From: Ischnura elegans | Taxonomy: Eukaryota; Arthropoda; Insecta; Odonata; Coenagrionidae | DNA length: 64,000 bases | Direction of reading: 5' to 3' | NCBI RefSeq assembly: GCF_921293095.1 | Contig: NC_060248.1 | Location: forward strand, 130,336,972-130,400,971 | Shown: piece by piece, positions 23,800 through 37,200 of the stretch | How positions within the stretch are numbered: the stretch's first letter is position 1 | Layout of the letters: each line of letters begins with the position of its first letter | Program-made: the position numbers and the translations under genes | Notes under the pieces: generated by a model | The model's input: the letters and a program-made list of their open reading frames with translations, nothing else | Told to the model about the DNA's origin: nothing | Database searches by the model: none

Positions 23800-24600
23800 A
23801 GGAAAGTCCCTCAATTGTCACCACCAGACATCGGTCAAATGTTTATAAGTCAATGGAAATGGACACTCATGAGGTGTAGTTTTTGTTTCCGCCGCCAACG
23901 CTCTATACATTTCGAGATATAAGCGACGGGATGTACCAGCCCTAGAAGCACCAAAAGGATTTTATCTAGATTTAATACGTATCATAGTATACACTGAATA
24001 CATATTATATCTGTATAAAATACATGCAAATGTCCTCTACCACGCAGATAATATCTAGATATTATGCGTATTATATCTGCTGCCATAATATGGATTTTAT
24101 ATAGATAAAATATGTGTAACTCGTCGTAAATCTGTATATTATACATATCTCATATCCATGGTCTTTGATGCATACCAGAATCTTTAAAATATACAAATAA
24201 CATCCTTACACCGTAACCATGGATCATCAGACATGCATGAAAGATGTTTTATATACAGATTTTCAAATCCGTGTACCGATGCATTTCGAAATCTTAAAAA
24301 TATACAGATATAATCCTTTTGGTGTTACTAGGCAGGGAAACGCCTCGATTTATGCAACCCACATCACGACAATACACTGTCGGTACTCTTCGTCCTAGCA
24401 ACGGAAAACAAGGGTCCATTGTTGCGTTGCGAGTTGCATGATGGACGTTCTCCTGGTTCTTTCCATTCGGAAATATCTCGAAAAGTATTGAGCGTTGTCG
24501 GCTGAAACAAAAACTACACCTCAAGGGCATCCATTTCCTATCATCTAGCAAAATTGGAACGAGGGCTGGTGATGAGCCTTGAGGGACTGTCCTTGTTAGA
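23800..24600. mobile_element. Diverged inverted-repeat element with a nested 392-bp element
   Basis: The outer arms (about 23800-23930 and 24455-24600) are inverted copies sharing CCCTCAA, GGAAATGGA, GAGGTGTAGTTTTTGTTTC and TTTCGAGATAT words, at roughly three-quarters identity. Between them an inner element at 23941-24332 has CCTAGAAGCACCAAAAGG at one end and the complement of CCTAGTAACACCAAAAGG at the other, with an AT-rich centre of TATATC and TATAC words. A 124-codon open frame on minus over the right arm has no recognisable domain and I do not call it. Confidence 0.65.
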
Positions 24601-25041
24601 TACCTGTAGCATGCAGATTTTAATAAGATAACAATTATTTGAATATATTTTGATGGTATAGAATTCAAATCACCATTGAAGAATGAAAAATATCGGCGTT
24701 AACTCTTTATAACCCAGAGCTGCTTTAGGATAAATTAAAATTCAAGACTTTTCACTCGAAAAATGTGAAAATATTTTACTCAATCATAATTATTGTGGCA
24801 GTTACAGATTCCGCCATTAAAGTTTACGGCACAAAAGAACACGTCGTTTAAATATCTCGTGAATAGAACTGAAAGTGCAAAAGCATTTTTATGCTGCTTA
24901 GAAGCATCATTGGGTGATAAAGGGTTTAAGGAGTTGCCAATAAAGAGTCAAATGGAATCTGCTATCAAGTAAATTTTAAGGTTAATGTTTTATGGTTTTA
25001 ACAACGATACTTCATTTGGGAACATGTATTTGTATACTCAC

Positions 25042-25221
25042 GAGGTGGGCCGCAATATACTCCAGAAGAATAGAATATTATATTTGCACTTGACTGGATA
25101 TTCGAATTTGAAGCAGTTCCTGGTCACCTTGTTGAAATAGATGTTGCCAATCCTATTGGCATCCTCGGAGCCAACGCTCTTTAAACACGTGAAGAGTGCG
25201 TTGTCGCATTGGCATTCGAAC
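25042..25221 (-). CDS. Phospholipase A2 exon 3: cysteine-rich C-terminal region
   Basis: A TCTTTCCGCAG acceptor precedes FECQCDNALFTCLKSV, then IGNIYFNKVTRNCFKFEYP and KCKYN, as in the C-terminal half of group III enzymes. The frame then gives SILRPTS and meets TGA at the first bases of a GTGAGT sequence. If spliced, another exon follows. If read through, this is the terminal exon and the enzyme lacks the usual last ~25 residues of the family. Confidence 0.9.
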
Positions 25222-28200
25222 CTGCGGAAAGAAATACCTTCTTATAATCCCTACAGATTGTAGCTTTGGAAAAGAAATGTGTGCCACGGCCACTGTCTTC
25301 CAGACCGGGAAAATTACTCAAGAGTGAGGCTGGAGGCTCTTGAATGTTCAAGACTTACTTGCTCGTAATTCTATAGCTTAAGATGAGTAGTAAAACCAGA
25401 ATCAATGAAAAACATGAATGCACTAAATTAATTGACAATATCGTTTGAATAAAGTCGTTATAATAAGTTCAGATTTTTCTTTTACATTTAAGTAGGTACA
25501 TTTACGTAGTACAATATCATTAGCATTTCATTCAGAACTGCATTTGGCGTCATTATATTTGATTTGATTTTTTAAATCATATTTTCCTCATTTAAATTAA
25601 ATAACTCGTAGTTCATAACAATCTGATGCGGTGAATATTACTGTAGCTGCTTTTTAAACCCATTGGTAGCAGAGAGAAATTGATGGAGACGGGCATTCCT
25701 CCAACAGATAGATACCTATATTGTATTCATTTTGGATGATTATGGCATGTGATTCTTTAAAAGATGTGTTTATTTTCGTTGAAACAAAGCAAGCTAACAA
25801 CTATGTTCTCTCTTTAGTGTTAATTATGACTGAACCGAGGAATTTATTTCTGGTGAAGATCAGTCTTTCCTTGATTGCCATGAAATGTAAAATTAAGATT
25901 TTTTGTTTTCGCAGCGCCGATAATCGAGTTGACTTGGGTGACATCACTACTATATCTACCAACGTACCTCTAACAGCTCAATGGGAACGTGTTAAGCATG
26001 AATCTCACGATAATTTTTTTCTTCATTTTATAATGATCACTCCAGCGATCACTCGACTGATCACTCGGGAAATGATCGTTTTTCGCTATCACTTCAATGA
26101 TGAGGATTCCCATCACTTTTTTCATCACTCGTGTGGTCGCTTTTTCCGTCGATGAAACCGTCACTAAAACCCCATATCAGCCAAACAGAACGCATTCCCG
26201 TATGGAGCGATTGCAGCGCAACGTTTGACAATATAACGAACGACATAGATAAACAAACACGCTATATATTTTCGTTATGCGGGTCCATTGACAACGAACT
26301 GTGATATCGGAAATGATACGAAAAGCGACGGCGGGAGTGACCGTGTGATTCAGAAAAATGATCACTAGAGCGATCACTTTTCCCGTTGCGAAAAGCGATC
26401 GCTAGAGTGATAATTAAGAGGGACGGAAAAAGTGATCGTGTGATTCAGGCTTTATTTACTCACGTGACTCGCACACAATTAGCGAATGGTAAATAATTTT
26501 TGTGCATTTTGGGTACCAAGAAAAATAATTCTAGTGAAGGTCAGTGACCTTGCATTGGCGAGTAAAGTTTAAAATATTTCAATATACATATATTGTATTT
26601 AATTTTGATATGTACCTAATTTTTCCTCCGGCGCTCATTGCTGTTTAAAGTCCCCTCGTCACGACGTACATATCTATGATGGGCACACGTGTAACTCACC
26701 GAAGAGGGTTCCCGGCATCTACTTTTTATCTATACTCTGTGAGGACCTCCATTTCCTAAGACAGCTATCGAACCAACCCCAACGAAGGAGATATCTAGCC
26801 GCGTGAATGACTTCGTTGCTATTAGTATAAGCATGAAAGGGATTATGATAACAGAGGAGGCCCCATACCATCCAATAGAAGGTTAATTTCTATTGCCACT
26901 TCGATCTGTTTTAATGAGGTTTTCAAAAATGCCCGCAGGGGGGCGATGGGTGCGGAGCGAACCACTTTTGTCTGATATTTTGCAGTGTAGTAATTGCAAT
27001 GAGAGAGAATAAGAGCCTTGAAAAGTTATGAATTTGGAGGATCACATCATCATGAATATAAATCATGGTGAACGTCGCTGATTACAGCTTATTTCTCCGT
27101 AAAAATTCGGGTCGCTTCGCTCGTCAACGGCGCAAGTGGTGAATTTTGTAAACCCATTCAAATGCACGATGAATGACCACTCATATAGTTGCCGATTTGA
27201 GAATGTTCTTTTGTGATATTCGTTGTACCACGGGCACCATTGGAAATTCGATGCTCATTTTTAATCAACACGGCGATGACCGGAGCTCATCCCCTCGTTG
27301 GAGGTATTTAAAAAAATTGTCATGCGCGATCGCTACCCTTCGTCATCACATGACCTCGAAATCGAATTAACTGGATCGTTGACACTTTCGATGACCACCT
27401 TCGCCTCGATAATCAACCCGTACTATTTAAGGGGGTGGGGAACCCACATAGCAACGAACCTCTCCGAGACGTCTCACTATGGTCTCGAATATCACGTATG
27501 TCTCACAGATGTCTCACAGATGTAATCGTGAGACGTTCAGGATTTTTTTAAAAACGTATTTAAACGCCATCAATGCCTTCCATACATAATTTTCGGTACA
27601 ATTCTGCAGTTTTGATTATTAAAATCACGACATTAATTACATTAATATGGGTTTCTTATTTTCAAAAGGCCATCCATCAAAATTTTTTGGCTAAAAATGA
27701 TCGAGAAAAGTAGGCCATAACTGTATAATTTGCATTTAATTATTTTTTTGCCTAAATTTAAAGCATACCTTAGTACAAAGCCTCATGAGACATCTCAGAG
27801 ACCACTTATTTGAACATAAAGACATCTCAGAGAAGTCTCAGAGACGTCTATGAAGCTCTTACAATGTCTCCGAGACATAACATGTGAAATTCGACACGTT
27901 TCAGAGACGAATCCGAGACGTATTTCTGCTATGTGGGAAGATATCATCTCTGCGACTGTATTGATGGCATAGGATGTATCGTAGAGGTTGCACTCACTTC
28001 AAGAGGGGGCATTGGTTGGTCAGTCCCAATGTGGTTTCAGTCTCGCCAGGCCTGATGAAAGGTGTGCATTCGTCGTGGGCTTTGCAGCAAGCGTCTTCCG
28101 CCGCCAGATACTGCTCCGGCGGGATGTCTGCGTCCGATATATTCCCTGGGCCGCAGTACTTGGTTCCTGCGTCAATTTTAAAGAAATATTACTTACATCA

Positions 28201-31200
28201 ACTTGGGTTGACAACCGTTTTCGTTAACGGGTCAAAAAAGCATGTCTCCAAAAGTGGCGCCACTTCCGCTCCTAAAAGAATTTTGAATTTTCTTTTGTTG
28301 CATGTTTGGTAGGAAATCCAACATGGCGGTCGATTTACAATATGGCGGCATTTTCCCCCGTCGGGATATTTTTGGGACTTTTGGGATTTTGATCTTACAA
28401 TTAGATACACAAAGACCTTTTCAGCTATTTTTTAGCTGGTTAAACTACTTCTCTGACGTAAGCACATTATACCTACAGTGCACGCACTATCGGTTAAAAA
28501 TATATCACCAAAAATGGAGTAGTGCCATTTCCGCTTCTGAACGATTTAACTTTCCCAAATGTTGCATTTTATTCTAAGGCAAAAAAATGAACATCGAAAT
28601 AAAAGCAGCATCATGTCAATATTGGATGTTCGCAGAAGCTTGCCAAATTTGTGAATTGTGCGACGTGAAAGCGGGCAAATTGGCTTGAAAATAAGCAAAT
28701 CCCTCATTCCGCAATCCTAGGATTAGTGCAAAACGGCAGCATTACTTTTACAGGTAATAATTTGGAAAGTTCATAGTAAATACGGATTTTGTTGAGCGAT
28801 TGATTTTATATTTATCATCATGTTAATCGTTTCCATCGATCATACTTTGTTACGCAATAATTGGTTGCAGCATGCAGAGATTGTTGAAAATAATATTGTT
28901 TCAACCTTTTGATCGCTCAAACATTTTCCGTAGAATATAGCTGAGGCATTCTATCTTGGTATTAAATGTCACTTTGGTTGTCCCAAACTTTGTACAAGTT
29001 GTAACATTAGCCAACGCAGCAATTTAATAAACCTATTTGGTTCCCAATTATTTTAATAAAAAATCTATATAGCATTAAAATTGTTACAAAAAGTAAGCAA
29101 TATATTACATAACTTCAAGTAGAATGCGGTAACCTCGTAAAAACGAAACTCCTAAAATCTGCGAATCTTAATACGTAATTTTATCATCGAAAATTCCAGG
29201 GTTTGGGGCGTTCATTCGGATGTTCCCAGCGACATCAATTACACCAACTTTCCGGAGGACATATTTATGGCAAATGTTATGCATATACCGCGTTATGCAG
29301 CAGTTAGCTTTTCCTTTGGAAGAGGGCCACTGGAACGCAGACGAAACTCTTGTTACTGATTTTAAAGACCCGATGGTCCCGAAAACATTAAAAATTCATT
29401 TTCGGCCTACTGTGGAATATATCGCATATTTCAGTCGAACATCAGTTCGGGGGGTTATTCTGTACTTCCGCATTACAATGACCACATTCGGAGAGCCGCT
29501 TTTCGATTTCTTAAAATGAATCGTTCAATCGATTGCGCATTCTCGAAGCCGTGACCACCGAGATAGTTACGTTGAGAAACCTCGAGGCTACAACGATGAT
29601 AAGAAAGAATAGGGTAGTTTCCTTAATCAAAGAAAACGGAATGCATTGGTTGCGATTCCTTACCCACCATTAGTGTATTCATAATATACAAATTATTTGG
29701 TTTTATAAATCTCAGTTTAGACGAATGGCAGTGGTCAATTTTAACCTCATTTGAAAAAGGCCAGATTGGCGCCCATGCGATGCCAATCCACGTGACGTCA
29801 CAGGGACCTAGTTTCAATACGAGTAGAGAGGAGTTTTACATTGCCTGAGATTACCAATGCATGCATGAGGCACACAGCTCGAGGGAACATGTCTTAATAA
29901 TCACCTATTAAAACTGGCTAATGTCAGAAAGTTTTCTTCGTTCGATAGGGTATTAATAATCCTTATTTAAGCCAAGCGCTATCAGCTAGCAGGGTACTCA
30001 GCTACCTGCTAGCATCCTGCGTCGTATCAGCGCTCAAGCCTCGCCTCAAGGTCGCCTCATAAGGCGACAGCTGGAACCAGAAATTGGTCACACGGACTTT
30101 TCCCAGCATTCATTCTTAGCCGTCGCGTTTTCGCGCGCTTGAAAATGTTCACTTTTCATTTAATCACGAAAAATAGATGTCGTGATTCGATAATCAATGA
30201 GCGTGAAATGCGTACTCCAGGAGTAATAATATTTCTATGTAGGCAATTAAAAATATAAGGAAACCACCCTATTGAACCGTTACCGACGGAATGAGCCCTT
30301 TTTGTGAGCCGGAACAAGAGCGCCGTTAGCGTAGCCTAGGCGGTCACTTACTGAACTTCCAAACAATGCCTGTTAAATAAATGTCGTCATCCCAAATTAT
30401 AGCCCTAAGTCGGAAATACGAAATAACCCCCCTGTTGCCGTATATTATGAACCTCTACCCACAATGGCGGTGAACTTTTGATTTGCTGCGGAAAACTCCT
30501 CTTTGACCTGGGGCGGAATTCTGTACACGGATACCGACGCCCTTCTATAATGCAGTGCAATGTGGCTTGTATTCGGAGATTTTGCTGTATTTACCATCGG
30601 ATTTTTTCTAGCCCAATTAAAAAAGCCTTTATATTCAAGGATTCAACGGTCGTTGATAGAAAAATATCGGCAACATTTGGTGCTTAATGCGTCGGAATTT
30701 TCTGGTATAATTGTCTTGAAGAGGACTTTATCTGCTACATAATTGTTCACCTACGCTTATTATAATTTTATTCTTATGATTAGCAGTGACGAAATTATTT
30801 TTATTAGTATTGTAACAATGTACCTTCATCTTCAGCCACGGCTTGTTTACATCGTTTGCCTCATTATTCGCCGTAAGTCCGATATTTCCACAAAGGTAAT
30901 TATTTAATTAGAAAACATTTTTGTCGCTTGAAATCACATTTTGGGCTATTTAAAATACATTCGTGGAGAAAAACACCGAGATTGCACGGATGTCGTGGAA
31001 TCAAGTGTTGTGATTGTGAACGAGTGACATACTTTACGCTATCTATTTGGAAGTGTTAACGTTTGCATTTTGATACCATTTGTGCATTATTTCAAACAAT
31101 TTTGTGTTGATATGACTTGGACTAAATACACTGCATCAGTGTTAATTTGTGATAAACCGTTGAAGGTATGAAGGTTTTCTCGTGTTGCAATGAAATGTTT

Positions 31201-34200
31201 GTAGTTTTATAATGAATAATTCATTAAATGTTTCCTTCTTTCGTGCAATCATTCTTTTTATTTGCCCCTTTCTTCCGATGGAATACACGGTACGTTCCTA
31301 CTCAGTGCTCTTATAGTAATAATAAAAACCTGTATTTAAGTCCCGTAGGGTGTTTGGTTAGTATGGTGAAGTAAATTCAGCATTAATTTGACGGGAAATT
31401 TTGTGCACCGGTAACGATGTCAAAGAGTGCGAGGAGTTAAGTGATGCCATTTGCATTCTTTTAAAATATGGTAGCAATATGCTTTTTCTATTTCGTCTTT
31501 GCTGTCTGATGCTCTCAAGAGTACTTACGAAGGTAGGAGAGTTATTTTCATTATAAACCTGTTGTGACTGATGGCCGGTAAATAATAAAGATATCTCTCG
31601 CATCGATCACCATTTGATACTACCCGAATTTATTAGCAGAGATCAACAACAACAACAATACTCATCTCTATGTAAATATAGGTATTGAATCATCCATAAA
31701 CATAAACATTAATATAAACATTATTATACACATTTAATATAAACATTTAATCACATTAGTTCTCCCCCACTTATTTGAAGACAACATAGTCTTTAAGATA
31801 GGTCGGCTTTTGCCGGTTCCTGGGAAGGTGCGGTAGGAGGCTACTGGCCGAAGGAGACGGGGTTGGTCGAACGACTTGCGGAGGAGAAGGTGCCAGCGGC
31901 GATTGGTGGGTTGGCGGCAATTGATAATCAGGAGGCACCCCTGCAGCTCCTGCTGAGGATGGCACACCCATTGTGTGTTGTGGAAACAAAGGCGAGAATG
32001 TGACTTGTTTCTTCGGAACCAAGGTGGCTATCAGCTGATTGATGTGACGTTTTATGATTCGACCGTTATCCAACTTTACGATGTAATGGCAATTGCCGAG
32101 CTTCTTTAATACGATGCCAAACTGCCAACTGTGATGAATTCCTGCATAAATCTTCACCTGTACTCTCTCCCCCAACTGGAGACTGCGAATTCGTGAGTTA
32201 GTATGTTTTGTTGGGACAAAAGCTTTGCAGTTGGGAAGCAGGGCATCGAGACGAGTGCGGATCCTCCTCTTTAAGTACAGCTCTGCAGGAGTCCGACCTG
32301 AGGCCAAAGGTGTTGCCCTATAGCGGAACATAATGTCCCGTAACTTGGTGGTTAGTGGAGTAGGATCATCAGCAGCAGCTATAAGCCTCCTCTTCAATGT
32401 CTGGATGCTGCGTTCCGCAAGTCCATTTGTGGCTGGGTGATTAGGTGCGCTGAACTTCTGGAATATTCCTCGCTCTTTGCAGTATTTTAGGAACTCTTCG
32501 CTCCTGAAGATGCTTGCATTGTCCGACACCATTACGGAAGGGTAGCCATGTACTGAAAAGATGCCCTCCAGCGTAACGATTGTTTTGGCAGAGGATGGAG
32601 CGCCATGGATCATGCGGACTTCTGCCCACTTCGACCTTGCATCCACACACATTAGGAAAAATTGGCTATCAAATGGCCCTGCAAAATCGATATGCACCCT
32701 CTCCCAATTCTCATCAGGCTGATTCCAGTGATGAATCGGCGCTTTCGGCGGACTGTGGCGGACCTTAGCACAGGGCTCGCAACTCTTAAAAAGACGTTCT
32801 ATATCTTTGTCTAACCCTTCCCAGTACACGTATCTCCGGGCAAGTTGCTTCATCTTCGTGACTCCCAAATGCGACATATGAAGCTCTTTAAGAATTTGTG
32901 CTTGGAGTGACTTCGGAATTACTGCACGATCAGAGCGGAACAACATGTCACCAGAGACAGTGTGCGGGCTATCCTTGCGGCTGGTCTTGAGCTCCTGTAG
33001 AAGCGCTTGCAACTCTGGATCCTTGGCGGTTTCCTCAGCAACAATATCTGCAGTGATTGATGCGCTCGAGATTTGTAGCAGGGTTTCAGCATGCAAAGCG
33101 TTGATTTCTTGATCGATAGAGATTTCTAGAGAAGGACTAGATGTAGAGGCTGGGGCGCGAAATAAACAGTCAACATTCTCATTCTCTCTCCCCTTCTTGC
33201 ATCGAACTGTGTAATCAAGACCACTGAGAAAAGATGCATACCTCAGTAAACGCGAAGAGGTCATCTGTGGTAGTGGACGATCTGGGTGAAAAATCCTTGA
33301 GAGTGGCTCATTATCTGTGACGAGAACGAAACGCTTTCCGAAAATGTAGTTGAAGAAGTGCGTTGTTGCATATATAATGGCCAAGGCCTCTCTGTCAAGC
33401 TGACTATAATTAGACTCAGCCTGCGTCAGAGCTCGTGAGGCATAAGCAATTGGGCGCTCATGACCATCAATATCATGGCTAAGTACTGCAGCTATCCCAG
33501 TTGGTGAGGCATCAGTTGTGAGTATGACTTGCTTTGATGGATCGAATGGAATGAGTAGTCTATCCGAGCACAACTCTGATTTGAGATTTACGAAGGCAGC
33601 TTCTTCAGCAGCAGACCAAACGAAGCGTTCACCCGTTCTTAGCAAGCGGCGTAGTGGATAGGACTTTGAAGAGAAGTCTGGAATAAACCTGGAATAATAT
33701 GTTACTAAGCCCAGGAATCTCCTCAACTCACCTAAATCCTTTGGTCGTGGCATTTGAGAAACTGCTTGAATTTTAACTGGGCACTTTTGAATCTGATTAT
33801 GCGACACTACATGACCAAGATAACTGATGCTTTCCTTGAAGAATGAACATTTGGCACGATTGAGATGAAGATCATTCTCTCTGAGGCGTTCCAAACATGC
33901 AGTAAGATTTCTGGTACATTCTTCAAGATCTGAACCATGACAGATAATGTCATCGAAGTATGCCTCCACCTTTGGTAAGCCATTCAACAATTGACCTAGA
34001 ATGCGATTGAATTCCGCTGGAGCAGTCTTAATCCCGAAGCTGAGGTGATTCATTCGGAACGTGCCTTTGTGTGTTGAAATCGTTTGAATCTTGCTCCCTT
34101 CTTCATCGACCCGTAAATGCAGGTAAGCCTTGTACAAGTCCAATTTGCAAAAATACTTGGAACCTCTGAGGCTGTGGAGAACCTCGTCTATTCTGCGGAT

Positions 34201-37200
34201 GGGGTAATTTGATGCAACGAGTCTAGAATTCACCCCACATTTGTAGTCTACGCATAGCCTCACTCCTCCATCGGGCTTAGGTATTACCACGAGTGGCGAT
34301 CCCCAGTCACTTGATATAATGGGAGTGATGACACCTTGTTTTTCCAATGTGGATAACTCTCTTTCAACTCTCTCTCTCAATGCAAAAGGAACATCTCGTT
34401 CACGGTTAAAAATGGGTGTCACGCCTTCTCTAAGTTGAAGATGTACTTCGACGTTTGGAACACACCCGATTCTTTCTTCAAAAATTTGTTCATATTTCTT
34501 GAAGATGTCTTCTAGTGAGGTGACTACTTTCACATTGACAGTGCGAAGACCTGATTCATGGTTATCTATTTCTTTTAGACTAATTCCGAGTCCACGAATC
34601 CACATTCGTCCGAGTAGAGCATCATGCCCTGCTGGTACTATAAATAGATCGGCGTCCATTGACTTCCTATTATAGGTAACCGAGACAGTAACTTTGCCTT
34701 TGGGTTTGATAACGTGGTCTGAGTATGAGCGGAAAGAAATTGATGTCGGTTGAAGCGGTATACTAAGTCCAAGTTTGTTGAAATCGGGTTCTGAGATTAA
34801 AGAGAAACGCGCACCTGAATCCACTTCGAACGACTGCGGCTTGTTATTGAGAGTGACTGTTACGATGTATTTATCGGTGTCTGGTCCAACTTCATACAAA
34901 TCCTCAGTGTCTTCGATGCGAGTGATGCCATAATCATTGTTTGAATGACGATCTTCTTCTTGTTCTTGAGACCGCTGAGACGACAGGGTGTTGGTCTTCG
35001 ATTTACGGAGCAGGGTGGTGATGCAGACTTTGGAAATGTGACCGATTTTCCCACAGGAAATGCACTTTAGAGATTCGCGCATTGTTCTGCAATCTCGCGA
35101 TTTATGGTTTGTGCGACCACATTTGAGGCAAATACCATCGAGACCTAATGACCGATAATTAATATGCCCTCTAGAATTGCGGGAATGGGAAAAATGACGC
35201 GGATGAGAGTTGGACTGACGGCGATTATCTTGAGATTCGGAACTCCGGCGACTGCGCCGTTTTCCTTCTTGACGACGATAAATCTTATTTGTATCTGCGG
35301 CTTGATCCGATGTCTTCTCAGGCGATTTACTCAACTGTCCCGATTCGAAGCGAGATGCTTCTAGTGATGTGGCTTTCGTCAGGATTCCGTCGAAATCCTT
35401 GAGATTTGTCTCTTGCAGTATCGCTTCTCGTATCCAGCTATCCTTCAGGCCTCTGATAAACTGAGCACGGAGGAATATATCAGCTATTGAGAACTTCTTT
35501 TTGCACGTGGTAGTAGGACAAGTAGCGTAGAAATCACAGTCTTTAAGCTTTCCCTTCAGCGATACGACGAAATCCGAAATTGATTGATGCGGCTGTTGAG
35601 TAATGCTGAGAAAATAATGCTGTGAGACGACCGTTGAGACTGATGGTGACAGCATTTTCTCAAAATGAGCCTTCAAGGTTTTGAAATCGATTTCTTTAAT
35701 AGGATCATCTGGTCCCAGAAATGCAGCAAGATTATTGTAGTGATCTTTTCCGATCGATGAACGCAGGAGTTGAGCCTTTTTTATATCATCGCTGACGTTC
35801 TTGAGATCGCAGTAATTATTGAAGCGTTCCATATACGAAGAAAACTTTTCAGTTTTTGCGTCGTAGGCTTCAAATGGAATTATCTGCGGAGCTGGTGTGG
35901 TTTGCTGATTTTTGATGACGGAAGTCAGCGCAGAAAGTAATTCTTTGAGCTGTTTTGAGTCCATTATATCCGGGTTAAATTTACGTAAATAAGCGTCGAC
36001 AAGGTTTTTTCTGGTCTTTGCACTTCACAATCTTTCTTTTTTTTTTAATCCTCGTCGCCAACTTGTTGTGACTGATGGCCGGTAAATAATAAAGATATCT
36101 CTCGCATCGATCACCATTTGATACTACTCCAATTTATTAGCAGAGATCAACAACAACAACAATACTCATCTCTATGTAAATATAGGTATTGAATCATCCA
36201 TAAACATAAACATTAATATAAACATTATTATACACATTTAATATAAACATTTAATCACATTAAAACCCCATTCTCAGATGCTCACATAGGGTATTGAAGT
36301 TAATATAAAAGTGAACGAAATGTCCACGTATATATTTCATTGAAAGTGCATCAATCCCTTATAGCAGCCCATTCGCTTTTGTTGAAAATATAACTTAATT
36401 TCTGGTTCAAATTTTACGAATCAGCAATAGATACCTATCGTGTCTTGTTGTGAGTAATGTAAAACAAAGATATACCTTATATTCGTCAAATGACGGAATA
36501 TGTATAATGTTAAATACCTTACGCTATTGGAACGCATAATGTAATAATCGTGTAACATTGGCAAAGTTAAATACTGCTCCCACTACGTAAATTTTACGTT
36601 TCAAGTGTCTAATGAATCATTTTTATTATAAATAACATACAATTAGAGCGCTTCCATGGATGTAGCGTCGTAGATTATGATTTAAAATCGTCAGCTTAGG
36701 CCGAAAAGTGTAAACAAAAGTCCGCCATGTTGCTTAAAATTTGTCGGTAGGTCCTACCGAGCGTTTCGAAATCGTCGGTACGTACCGACGCACAGTGGTC
36801 GGAAATCGAAAAACGCCGGACAAAAGTCCGAAATGGCTTTATTTGAGGTAGACAATTGAAATTTGGCACAAATACGGGGAAATAGTTGCTGATTTTGAAA
36901 TATCAAGTCATTTTTATTAAGTCTCAGCCGTTACGGAGTTGCGGAGGCTTAAACATGACGAAATATCGAAAAACACTACAAAAAGAAAAACACTAGGACT
37001 AACATTAAAGCCCTATGCAATAGTTTCAATAACAGTGTGTGGGAAGTTACTGAGTGCATTCGTTTACGTTATTTTCGATTATGACACCATGGAAAATAAA
37101 CTGTTTTAACGGATCCTCTGCCGTCGTCTCATTGTCAGTCTTAAAATTCCTTAAAACGTTTCCAAGTTTTATAAATCGAGTTTCACCGTGAGCAACAGGC

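Larger units (their letters stand above)
25222..27997. other. Phospholipase A2 intron 2
   Basis: No other coding sequence is recognised in this 2.8-kb intron. It holds two inverted-repeat elements (25995-26452 and 27443-27937). A 144-codon open frame on plus at 25721-26155 has a non-ATG start, overlaps the first element and shows no domain, so I regard it as chance. Confidence 0.7.
31560..36262 (-). mobile_element. Intact Mag-like Ty3/gypsy LTR retrotransposon
   Basis: The element is complete: two 199-bp LTRs (31560-31758 and 36064-36262), one uninterrupted gag-pol frame on minus, a primer-binding site next to the 5' LTR and a purine tract next to the 3' LTR. The host sequence AAACC is duplicated at 31555-31559 and 36263-36267. 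By eye the LTRs differ at two positions of 199, so the insertion is recent. No envelope gene is present, so it should move only within cells. The Mag assignment rests on the single fused gag-pol frame, two CCHC knuckles, the C-terminal RHINQL-type integrase motif and a tRNA-Ser-like primer site. Confidence 0.96.

Noticed and set aside
24294..24668. 124-codon open frame on minus
   Set aside because: It overlaps the arm of an inverted-repeat element, starts without ATG and has no recognisable domain.
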